Part shown: positions 1 through 9,563 of the stretch, piece by piece
Numbering within the stretch: the stretch's first letter is position 1
Layout: every line of letters begins with the position of its first letter
Assembly (NCBI GenBank): GCA_037349105.1
Contig: JAYJMM010000102.1
Coordinates: 1,922,001-1,986,000, forward strand
Source of the DNA: Limnomonas spitsbergensis
Lineage: Eukaryota > Chlorophyta > Chlorophyceae > Chlamydomonadales
Direction of reading: 5' to 3'
DNA: 64,000 nt
Notes under the pieces: model-generated
Told to the model about the DNA's origin: nothing
The model's database searches: none
The model's input: only the letters and a program-made list of their open reading frames with translations
Made by a program: the position numbers and the translations under genes

Positions 1-33
1 GACGGCGGTTGGGGCATTGGGTTCCGACACTCG

Positions 34-207
34 CATGCAAGGCCTCTCTGCGTCATCTCCCATGCAAGGCCTCTCTGCCTCATCTCCCATGCAAGGCCCC
101 TCTGCCTCATCTCCCATGCAAGGCCTATCTGCCTCATCTCCCATGCAAGGCCTGTCTGCCTCATCTCCCATGCAAGGCCTCTCTGCCTCATCTCCTATGC
201 AGGGTCC
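34..207. repeat. 27-nt tandem repeat
   Basis: Six full units and one partial unit of a 27-nt sequence beginning CATGCAAGGCC and ending TCATCTCC. The units differ at one or two bases. The period is a multiple of three, so short reading frames stay open across it, but nothing suggests translation. Confidence 0.9.
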
Positions 208-215
208 TCCCCATG

Positions 216-963
216 CCATGCCTACTTACGCTGTTGGTCAGGTCTGTTCGACCAAGGAGGAGGGACGCTCCCCATGCAATGGTGAGCAGCATGATGGTTG
301 AGCCTGCAAGTGCACCGACGCCGACAGACACCTAGTGGGTGGGGGCAGCACCCGAGCGTGTGTGGGGGGTTCTCACGACGGTTCTCACGTTGGTTATGGT
401 AATTTATGACCATGGCGTTGAAATGGTTTAGGCCAGCAGTTAAGAGGTGGACCAAGCTTTGACAGTAGCATCCTGGGCGACTGCATGCTGCAAGCCATTT
501 TTATCAGCTGTGGCCCGTACGGTACTCCTTTCTGTCTGACAGAAAAAGGGCTTCCTTGCGATCGAGCATGACGAACACAGCTTTTAAATGGCAGGCATAA
601 TGGTCTCCACGGCGCAGCATCTAAACAAAAGCGGGATTGCATACTGTCGGGACCCGAAGCAGGACATTTCGACATAGAATGTGATGGATATCAGTTTGTT
701 GTGTCATAGTTTGCACCCCACCCCCCAAGAGTACTAGAGCCAAGAAGCAGAGTGTCGTCATCGCGTCCCGTTCCATGCAAATGCAGTCACGCATACCCAG
801 CGCACGCACATCAATCGCACACCTGCGCCTGCGCCTCTTCCTTCGATCCCATCCCGGAGAATATGATGATGAGAGAGTCAGGCATCTGCGCATTTCAATT
901 CAACAATTCGATGATTTCAGGGGCTACGAGCCGATTATTCGGGAGCTGTGCCAAAGAACTGAC
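216..963. other. No gene seen; probable intron
   Basis: No exon with coding character was found on either strand. If the exon at 964-1155 is real, this stretch is the beginning of its first intron, which continues beyond the left edge of the window. Confidence 0.4.
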
Positions 964-1155
964 CGCTCCCAAAATGGGCAACACCAGACCGCCGATGATG
1001 CCCGGGTCCAAAATCTCCAGTAGCATCTCGCTCCCATCTGACAACATTCCAGCGCCTTGAAGCAACAGGAATCCGTATGCGATCATTAAGGAGATGGACC
1101 CGCCAAGGCTAGTCGAACATGGCAGAAACCCATAGGCCTCTTCGCATTCACCCAT
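964..1155 (-). CDS. Cation exchanger-like protein, first exon only (partial)
   Basis: An ATG-initiated exon of 64 codons ends at a GT donor (GCG|GTCAGT) in phase 0. It begins MGECEEAYGFLPC, followed by a hydrophobic stretch (SLMIAYGFLLLQGAG), then SDGSEMLLE and GGLVLPILGA. The pattern of a glycine-rich helix, a Ser-Asp-Gly-Ser-Glu turn and a second helix ending in Leu-Pro-Ile-Leu-Gly-Ala resembles the start of Ca2+/cation antiporters of the plant and algal CAX/NCX-like group, which move calcium across membranes. No following exon was found in the remaining 960 bases, so the rest lies outside the window or this is a fragment. Family assignment is by remembered resemblance only. Confidence 0.45.
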
Positions 1156-1666
1156 ATCGATGGATGGTCGTGCAATAGCTTGGAACAGCAGTGCCTTTTA
1201 TAGTTGCAAGAAATAATTGCCGATAGATGCAGAGCAAGAAACTTAAAGACAGTAATTTGTCAGCTTCAAGCAGTTGGCCTGTTGGGGTTCGGATCGGTTG
1301 AGGCCCGCGATTGGTCGTACCAAAAAGCTTAAACCCGAACATTTAGATTTTAGAGTTTAGACCCTTACCGATTAAAAATTATTTAGAAATAAGAATACAC
1401 GTTGTCCCAGCTGCTGCAACAGCGCGGGGCCATGTCCAAGGTCCAAACGTCGGCCTACTCATCTGTATAGTAGTTAGTAGGGATCCGGCTTTCTAGCGTT
1501 TTGCACTAAATTTAAATTGCATCGGTGGCGAAATGAACTCGCGGTCGCCCTTCGAAAATGCTAGAAAGCCCCATACTTCACCTGAGTCGGTTGGCAATCC
1601 CTTAACGTTGCTGCTTTTTCATAAAAGGCGCAACAGATCACGAATGACAGCTGAGAAAACATCATC
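1156..1666. other. Intergenic, no gene seen
   Basis: AT-richer sequence between the exchanger-like exon and the tRNA. It probably holds the 5' flank of the exchanger-like gene. No clear TATA box or other motif was identified. Confidence 0.4.
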
Positions 1667-1746
1667 GCAGTCGACAGGACTCGAACCTGCGCACCTTACG
1701 GTAACTGATTTCTAGTCAGACTCCTTAACCACTCGGACACGACTGC
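1667..1746 (-). tRNA. tRNA-Ser (anticodon AGA)
   Basis: Read on the minus strand, the 7-bp acceptor stem GCAGTCG pairs with CGACTGC. The D-arm region reads TCCGAGTGGTTAAGGA. The anticodon loop CTAGAAA, closed by CTGA/TCAG, gives anticodon AGA, which decodes UCU (and UCC through inosine). A longer variable arm (ACC-GTAA-GGT) is typical of class II serine tRNAs, and the T-loop is TTCGAGT. There is no intron. CCA is not encoded, as expected for a eukaryotic nuclear tRNA. Confidence 0.97.
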
Positions 1747-2069
1747 AATCGAGACCATGCACGCATGCAACTCAAAACAATTATAATCATTCATTTTCCC
1801 CATGCTCCTCTGAGCTCACATGCTGGTTCATGCCCAATACCGTAGTAATTATCAGAAACCATGCCCTTGTGGCAGGTAGGGCTCACCTCCAGCACAGGAA
1901 CAAATGCACAGGGCTATGCAGGAACATGCTCACGTCTTCTGGTCATGCCCTGTGGCATCAGCCGTGAGAGCTCCTATTAACCAGCCTTGCCCCCGGAGAC
2001 GTCTCTCCCTTGCTCTTCAGTAAGGCTGTTGCAGCCCCCGTCTGGCCTTCCTGCCGGCGTATGGCCGGT

Positions 2070-2130
2070 CAATAACATTACACCTCTGGGCCCGCTCAAA
2101 GCTCGGCCGCGTGGGCGCCCAACTGTTCAG
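2070..2130 (+). repeat. 60-bp dispersed element, copy 1
   Basis: Carries the family core: ACATTACACCTCTGGGCCC, a short A-rich spacer, then CTCGGCCGCGTGGGCGCCCA. Homology to the minus-strand copy near 42.4-42.55 kb extends rightwards to about 2255, so the full element is longer than 60 bp. Other copies lie near 3296, 38699, 41761, 42073 (partial), 42498 and 43037. Confidence 0.8.
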
Positions 2131-2663
2131 AAGGGAGAAAAGAAGAAACTAAAAGTAAGAGGGGGGGGAAGGAACAAAAGGAGAGGCCGGGAAGGCAAAG
2201 AAGACCAAGTCTGACACCTGAGTTCCACTAGAGAGTTTGGCCGGTGGTGTGCACCGCAGCTGTGGAGGCCATGGAATAGGGGCGTTGGTTCCTCTGGGCG
2301 CTGGTGTCTGATAGGCTGATAGCAAACACGAGGAAGATAGGCTTGACTGCTCCTAGTCTCTTATCACAGCCTTTTCCCTCCTCTTTCTTTTACTGGTACC
2401 GCAGAACCACAGAGATCTCGCTCAAAATTTATTAATCATTGGCCTGCGCGGACATGGCTGCGCGCTAATAATAATTCAGAAATGGCCGCTGCGTCGTAAT
2501 TGTTGCGCGGAGTGTCAGTCAGGTGTCTGATGTACCTGCTGCGCGGCGATAAAATTGAATTAAGTATACAAAATTTCATCGGATTTTTAATTGTTTCTGC
2601 TGCGCGACGAAAAAATAATGTAGGTCCTTTTACGGTGCATCGATGAATGAGCAGGCCAATTTG

Positions 2664-2865
2664 TGCACCGTGTCTCCCACCAGGCTGTACTACATTTCTG
2701 GTCTTTTTTGCTGCAAGACTTTGTGTCTCTGACCTCTGTCCTCTCTTGGTGGCAGAATGTGCCCCCATCCTACACCTTCAATGGTGGCCGAGGAGAGGGT
2801 GAGCGGGTAGCCTTGCATCTCAACTTGCCGCCTGAGGTGACTTGGAATAGTGACGGCTCCTAGAA
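2664..2865 (+). repeat. Diverged direct repeat, left copy
   Basis: Similar to 3992-4215. Both start TGCACCG, contain GGCTGT..TGC/TAC..TTCTGGT, then GGTGGCCGAGG-type, GAGCAGGTAGCCTTGCA-type and GGTGAC blocks in the same order. Spacing differs slightly and mismatches are many, so the duplication is old. No protein-coding signal. Confidence 0.6.
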
Positions 2866-3991
2866 TTTTTTTGTGTGTGGCCAGTTCCCGTCTTGACTTT
2901 TTGTGCAGTTTCCTTTGCTGTGGTAGTCTCTGTCCCGGTTCCGGAACTATTTCAAGACGCGCTTGACGCTTAAGCTCTTGGTTGTTTCTTTGGGGCAGGT
3001 CTTCAGGGCTTTCGGTCTCCGCCTTAACGTTGCATATTGGAGTGGCAGTTTCTTTTTAATTAGCCTGCCTTTCCTCGACTGGGGTGCTCTCTATCTCAGG
3101 CCCTTCAGCTTTGCAGCAATAGGGATAATGGCTGCATATCGGTCGGCCACCCATTGTAATCAAAATAAAATATAAATGTTGTGATGACGCAGAAGCCACA
3201 CAGTGGTTTATTTTCGTCTGGGCCGTAATTGTTTAGGTCTTTTTATCGAGCCGTAAGTCCTGCTGGGATAACGGCTGCTTGGCGACGGCCTCCTGACGTG
3301 ACACATCTGGGCCCTGTTAAAAAGACTCGGCCACATGAGAGCCCAAATTAATCGATTGGCGGGAAATAAACAAAAATACGGGTCAGTGGGTCAGGAAAAA
3401 TCCTGGCAATGGGGAAATAAAGTCAGGGAACACACAAAAGGCTGGGAAAAGGTCAGCCAAAGGAAGTCCCGGCCTCTGAAACGTCGACGCCTAAACGATA
3501 TCCACCAAAAGCCAGGGCATCCCACCCCCTCAGCCTACCCTTGTACAAACGGCATGTAGGTCTCCTATGTGTTCCCCTCATTCATTTGTGTGATATTCTC
3601 TTGACGAACGTGTGGAGACCTGGCGCCTTTTGATCAATGGTCTCCAGCTGCTGCACCGAGCTATGCAGCAGTAAGCTCACGTGTTCAGGTCGTGCGCTGT
3701 GGATGGCGTCAGCACTGCACGCCTCACTTGGATCAGCCCTATCCCCCAAAAGATCTCGCACTTGCTCAGAAACGTGGGTGCTGTAGTCCCCGCCCAGCAT
3801 CCATGCCGGAGTCTGAGCGGTAGTATGCGCGGCAGATGTTGGAGGCTATGAACTGGGGACACTGCTTCCACTGGGAGCTGGCTCGTGGCAGCAGGGAGAG
3901 AGAAGACAGGCTTGGCCCAACCAAACAGTCATCACCGCATTGTCCTTGGCTGTACCAGGATCATCGCAGCCTTACTCGGGGGATCAACTGG

Positions 3992-4215
3992 CTGATGTTT
4001 TGCACCGAGTCCCCACCGGGCTGTGCTGCAATTCTGGTATTTTCTGCAATACTTTTCGCCTCTACTTTCTAGCATATGTCACATCTGGGTGGCCGAGGGT
4101 GCCCCCACCCCACCCTTTCATCGGTGTCCAAGGAGCGGCTGAGCAGGTAGCCTTGCAGATCAACCTTCTTTCTGGGGTGACAAGGACTGGCAACGACAGG
4201 TGGTTTTTGTGTTCA
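3992..4215 (+). repeat. Diverged direct repeat, right copy
   Basis: Partner of the segment at 2664-2865, with the same block order. The pair probably reflects two insertions, or a tandem duplication, of one element. Confidence 0.6.
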
Positions 4216-4996
4216 TTGTGGCCGCCTCCAGTCTGAACCTCTTGAGGCCAGTTTCCTGTGTTGTGAACACAAGTTCATATGCTCTGTGTATCAACCTTAC
4301 TAGCCGTGGCTCCAGCTTTAGCTTGCTGTCTGTATAAGATCCGAGTTTTCAGATCAAACAGTTGGGAATTGGGATTACGGCTGCCCTACAGGCGGCCTCC
4401 CAGGGCTGTAATGCAAAATGGCAACAAATGCTGCAGGTCTGCATTTTACAATGTGCCTGCCCACCCTCATTGAGAGATGAGATGTTGATTGCCGCGGTAA
4501 CAGCAAGAGATCTCCACCTTGGATGATTGGATCTGTCTGGCCCCCATGCTGCATTCAATTAATACTTAATAGCAGTGCTGGCCAGGACAGTGAGTGAAGA
4601 GAGGAAACTGAGTGAGATAACTGAGACGATGTTAAGAAATGCTATTAATTAAATGTTTTCTTAATGAGACCAGGTGGGAGCTATGGGAGCAATGGGAGCC
4701 GTGGCACCGCAACAAAAGGGAACCGAGGCTTGGAACTTGGAAGGCTGGAAGACGTCGTACTGGTTTTCTCAGCGTCGCCTGCACGTGCTTGGCGACACCA
4801 CAAACTTTCGTTTACTGTTACGTGCTTGTCGACCATGGTAGGATGCACATTTAATTACGACACACCGAATACAGGATGACCTTCCCATACCACGGTGGCT
4901 CCGGGGATAATATGCATTTCGTGTCCTGCGATTACGTCGAGTTAGTGACGTGATTACGACCCACCTGGCCCAGCATCCGAAACCTTGTGGCGAGGC

Positions 4997-5002
4997 TATA
5001 AA
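4997..5002 (+). promoter_or_regulatory. TATA box of first Cys-rich gene
   Basis: TATAAA within GGCTATAAAGAG lies 131 bp upstream of the ATG at 5133, a fitting place for a core promoter with a roughly 100-nt leader. A TGACGTGATTACG stretch lies just upstream. Assignment is by position and motif only. Confidence 0.5.
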
Positions 5003-5132
5003 GAGCTCATCATCAAAAATCAGTACAACACACACTCAAATAAGTTATCAAGACCTCATCCGAGCCTCGACCGAGCCTACGCCCTCGACGAACTTCAAGC
5101 TACCTACCCTCTTCAACCTCTCTATCTTCAAC

Positions 5133-6034
5133 ATGTGCTTCAAGACGAGCTGCGCATCGTGCCAGAAGCCGACGTGGAGTGGATGTGGTAAGTTCCATGT
5201 CCTCAATGCATCGATGGTTTCCGTCCCATGTGAATTGTCATCAAAAGAGTGGCCCTTAGACGGAGTTAGACTTGCACCTCCCAGTGGCGGTGTTATTTCC
5301 ACGCCTGTCTTGTGCGGATAGTCCTGCTTTTTCATCGAATTGGATAAGGCTGTCCTCTTGCATGTCCGGGTCTTGAGTGGACCCGACCCAGCTGACCCGC
5401 AAATAAACCTGCAATGGTTCCAGCCGGTCAGACATTTTTCAAGCCCAGTTGCCCTCACTTGTCGTTTCCTCCCTCTGATCCTTCCTCCCCTGGCCCCTCC
5501 TCCCCTTGCGCGCTCGCAGGCTGCCACATTGACACGGTACGTGCACTTTAAGGGAGATTTGGGATCAAATGAAGGGCTAGACAGCTCTGAGCACATGAAC
5601 ATGATAGCCATAGCCTAGTGCCTGCAACCCGGCTGCATGGGCCATGCTTCTGCCCAAACGGGAGGCTACCCTTATTCCACGTCTCTCAAGGCCCATTCAT
5701 TTATCTAGTGACATGCCATGAGTTTTAAGCAGCTCCCATTGCTTGAAAAATAGTGCACTGCATCAAGGTGAACTGATTGTGTTTGAACCTGAGTATGTAC
5801 CCCTCGCTAGCAGCCGGCTAGCCAGGCCCTCATGCTACAGGCCCACACTTGCCACTTCCAGCACACTTGCATGTATGTGCTGTTTTTCAGTTTATATCTA
5901 CATTGATTAACACTGTATAACATGAAGTAACATTGTCCCCTCTCCTGTGTCTGCAGGCCCTGAAGGGTGTGGCCATTGATGCCCGATGCAAGTGCAAGCC
6001 CTGCACACAGCAGGAGCAGGATCTGTCAAAATAG
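5133..6034 (+). CDS. Small Cys-rich protein, copy A (49 aa, three exons)
   Basis: Exons 5133-5187, 5520-5536 and 5957-6034 join in frame to give 49 residues. Exon 1 begins MCFKTSCASCQKPTWSGC, the 17-nt middle exon supplies GCHIDT, and exon 3 starts ALKGV, contains RCKCKPC and ends DLSK. All introns are GT-AG. The layout CxxC, PTWSGCG, HID, ALKGV, CKC matches a short family of uncharacterised eukaryotic proteins, likely metal-binding through its cysteines; no function is known to me. The paralogue at 8565 has identical exon lengths and phases, which strongly supports the model. Here the residue after Gly-Cys-Gly is Cys, where copy B has Lys. A TGTAA motif near 6490 may mark the 3' end. Confidence 0.82.
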
Positions 6035-6849
6035 GATGCTTTGCACGGCTGGTCAGCAAGTTAAGCAGTGGAAGAGCTCTTCGCAATTGCACAGACGGCC
6101 TGGGCTTAGTCGACTGACTGGCCCATGAAGTTACATCAAGAAGGGACATATCCGAGCTTCTGTCTGGGCTTGGTCACCCACCAACGCTATTTGTTTTCTT
6201 GGCACCGGTGCCAATGACCTATCAATATGGATGCAATAGCTTATAGTGACGAAACCGGCACTCTCATTCTGACACAGCATTTTTTCTTCTCGAGACTCAG
6301 TTTTGTCTATCTTTTGAACTGCAGCAGTGCAGCCCCCTTGTTTATTTTCTGTCCCCAAACTGCAGTGATGTTGAGTCGCCATGTCCGGTGGTTTTTTTAA
6401 GCAGCTGCTACGCTGATGGACAAGAATGCTTTGATCTGTTAGGAGTCATTTTCTATGCGAGAGGCTGTTTTATGTGTATTCCTGCCATTTGTAACACAAT
6501 GAACCTGTCATCCGTTTGTGGTACAAAGAGGCTACTAAACTCAATCAACACAGTGCAAAAGCAGAGCCTTCTGCACTTACGAGAAGTAAAAATGCAGCGG
6601 AACATCATATATTGATATATGAGGTGCACAACTACAAGGAATAATCTGCTAGAAATTAACCTTTAACAGGAAACAAGGGGGGAATCTGGTGGCCCAAGGC
6701 TTTGGACTAGGCTGCCTGCAGGAGAATTCTCAATTTATAATGGACTAGGAATTGGAAATGATGCAGTGCGTACCTAGACTCCTTTAGGCCAAGCTATGTA
6801 CAACGCTGTGAAATGTGAGGCAGTGCGAATCATAATGCGCGCCTTGGAC

Positions 6850-6990
6850 TATCTTCAGACCATAGCTGGGCGGTCACCGCTGAGCCAGTTGGGACCGGAC
6901 CTCGAACAGTATGTGGCCTGCGGCTGGAGTTACAGGGCTTGCTACTGAAGGCCGCCCCGCTGTTGGTAGTGATGTAGCTGAAATGTAGCT
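6850..6990 (-). repeat. GCTACA dispersed element copy
   Basis: On the minus strand it reads AGCTACATTTCAGCTACATCA, then a GCAAGCCCTG block, GGCC..CATAC and a GGTCCC..CTGG block, the same order as the copies at 15.1, 34.8, 51.8, 57.9, 58.9 and 62.2 kb. Confidence 0.7.
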
Positions 6991-7077
6991 GTGTCACGAC
7001 GTATGGGTGCACCGCACGCAGGGGTGGCTTGTACTGTCTTTTTGGTTTCGGATCCATTATGTTTTGTGGTACTTCGA

Positions 7078-7103
7078 GAATGCCTGGCTCGTTCCAGGCA
7101 TTC
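7078..7103. other. Perfect 10-bp hairpin
   Basis: GAATGCCTGG and CCAGGCATTC flank a 6-nt loop. A hairpin of the same design (10-bp stem, 5-nt loop) stands at 9901-9925. They may belong to ends of a mobile element; no further evidence. Confidence 0.5.
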
Positions 7104-8564
7104 TTCTCTTCTTACTCAAGTATACACGAAGTTGAATCACCCTGTTTTTAATCTGTTCTGGGACTAACTGTCTACCTGCGATATTTCGACCCCTTATCAA
7201 GGCCAGGAAACTACACTGGAAGGAGATCTCTAGTTAATTCTACACTGATCCTTTCGCTCTTAAGACCACATCATTAAGCATCGAAGCCTGGACACTACAC
7301 TGTGCGAATAGCTCTAGTTACACACTACACTTATTCGCTATCTCTAGTTCCAGTTTCTCTACTTGACTACTACTTCCATTCCTCATTCTTCTTGCTCTCT
7401 CGCTTGACACCTCTACACTGCGAGCTCTCAGCTCAATCTCTAGAACTTAAGTCGACACTGCAAGCTGCTTCCCCAGCCTTTCCTGGCTACCAAGTCGATC
7501 ATCTGATCCTTCAGTTGATCTTCTCCATCAAGAGTCGTTCATTCAGCTCTACACTCTTCATCACTTCGGGCAGCTTCGTCCACAAGTCCGATCTAAGCCG
7601 CCCCAACCTGTCAAGTGTCAACTGTCGACATCAGTGCATCAGTCTTCACCAGGGTCGACTTCACTTCGTAACTTCTGTCAACAGTAAGGGAAGAATCATC
7701 AAAGGTTAGTGCAGTAACCTGAGGATTAAGTCGAGGATAATCTGCTTAGTGCTTACCAGGCAGATTATCGCTCCTGCACAGCAGGTCACCCTTGGTAAAG
7801 GGCTCCTAGCACTCCTTTAAGTGACTGCTGTGCGCAGTGATACTTCAAGGTCACTGGTACCTCGTGACAGCTGAAGCGTGCTAAAATGAACAGTGGATTT
7901 TTGAGTTGGGTGTGAGACAGTGAGAGAGCACCACCATGAGCAACTAATACTTTTGCATGTTGGCACTTTGTTTTTTGGGCACTTCAAAATTTTAAGGTTT
8001 GCTTGAGGCAATTAATTAATCAAATGACAGCTCTCCATAGCAACTAATATTTTTTAATATAGGCCTCACTGCTATGCAGTGCTGTACCGTACTTTTTATC
8101 GAAGACTTGCCAATATCTTGATGGCATCTGCGTGAGATATGCACGTGTAGTGCGGTACCTGCTGGGACCTAGCCTTTTCAAGACAGAAAAACACGGCAAC
8201 AGTAATGGTGATGTGCGGCATGAAGTACAGAGGATACCTGACCCTTGATCATCAAGTCTGGAAACAGCCTCCAAGAAAAATATGCTACTCACTGTCTCCA
8301 GGAAAAAGATGTCACTCACTGTTGTCCACAGCCCAAAGTGCAGCTGAAGCGGTTGGATTCCATTTACACCTCTGATTTATACCAATCTTGGCGTGCCGTA
8401 TCTGACCTGGATCTTCCTGCTTCCGAAACCTTCTGATGAGGATAAAATATCTCTTAATGTCGGTGTTGCTTACATCACGACAGACGGAAAGGACATTATA
8501 ACAGAGCGTCCTACAGACGTAATCCAAAAAGCCTTAGCCCATTTCCTGCCCACCCTTCTTCAAC

Positions 8565-9563
8565 ATGTGCATGAAAACCACCTGCTCGTCGTGCCAGAAG
8601 CCGACGTGGAGTGGATGCGGTAAGTTGTTTGTTCTCACTGCATCAAACCGTCAAGGTTTGTCTACCCCTCTGCACTTTCGCCGAAAATTGGCCCCTCGAC
8701 TTCTGTCTCTCTGGCTCAGGCCAGGCCATTATTGTTGCGAATAGTAGCGGTCGAGGCTATCCCCCCGCTATTCCCCCGCCTGGATTCGGCTGACGCACTC
8801 CGATGCTTCTCAGTTCGACGATGCTGCCACCTCATATACATTTTTGGCATTGACACTTGTCCCACATTCCCGTCACCATACCAGCGATGGACCCTGTTTC
8901 TAGCTCTAGGCCCTGCCGACATTCTGTCTTTTGATCCTGCCTCCGCCTTGCCCCGTTGATCCTTGTGCGCTCGAAGGCAAGCACATCGACACGGTGAGTG
9001 AACGTCGAGATGAGAAAGGTGTCCTGTGGGCTTATCATCTGCCCTGTTGGGACTGAAAGTGGTCCGAAAGTGGTGCCCTGGAGCAAGGTTTGGTCCAACC
9101 AGCCCAAACTTTATTACTCCATCATGCAAGGTGGAAAGTAATATCGATGGTGTGTGTCTGAGTGTGACCCTGGTTAACAAAATCACAATTTCACAACTAT
9201 TGGAACATTCTTCAGCCATGTAAAGAGGCTCCCCTCCTCCACACTCAACCTATTTGTTGATAGGCCTTGCAGCCCTAAACAGTTCTCTTGCTTCAGAAGT
9301 CAGGAAATCGCAAGGAGAATGAGTGAGCTTGCGCTTGCGCTGGTATGCTGGGCCACAGGCTCACATCTATCCAGCATACTTGCACGCGCGTGCTGTATTG
9401 CGTGCGTGTGCTGTATTGCATGCAAGTGCGTATTTATTTATTTGAGGAGTGGCGTTTCTAACATTGTCCCCTCCTCTGCATGCAGGCCCTGAAGGGTGTC
9501 ACCATTGTTGATCGCTGCAAGTGCAAGCCCTGCACGCAGCAGGAGCAGGATCTGCTGAAGTAG
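8565..9563 (+). CDS. Small Cys-rich protein, copy B (49 aa, three exons)
   Basis: Exons 8565-8619, 8977-8993 and 9486-9563 join to 49 residues: MCMKTTCSSCQKPTWSGC, then GKHIDT from a 17-nt exon, then ALKGVTIVDRCKCKPC and a tail ending DLLK. It is a tandem paralogue of the gene at 5133. Exon lengths and phases are identical, and the second introns still share ACATTGTCCCCTC near the acceptor, so the duplication is fairly recent. The Gly-Cys-Gly-Lys-His-Ile-Asp version is probably the ancestral one. Six cysteines are kept in both copies (2, 7, 10, 18 and the two of CKC), plus the cysteine of KPC, consistent with zinc or another metal. Function unknown. ATTATAAC near 8494 is a weak TATA candidate. 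Confidence 0.82.

Larger units (their letters stand above)
1747..4990. other. Gene-free, repeat-bearing region
   Basis: No coding exons recognised. It holds two copies of the 60-bp dispersed element (about 2070 and 3296) and a diverged duplicated segment (about 2664-2865 and 3992-4215). The pattern suggests remnants of non-autonomous mobile elements. Confidence 0.5.
6035..8564. other. Intergenic between the Cys-rich paralogues
   Basis: Contains the 3' flank of copy A, a minus-strand copy of the GCTACA dispersed element (about 6850-6990), a 10-bp perfect hairpin at 7078-7103 and otherwise no recognisable exons. A pyrimidine-rich stretch (about 7300-7700) is open in one frame but has no domain-like composition. 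Confidence 0.5.

Noticed and set aside
621..893. A second exchanger exon containing RDAMTTLCFLALVLLGGG
   Set aside because: Hydrophobic, but no AG acceptor precedes it and the sequence does not continue the exchanger pattern.
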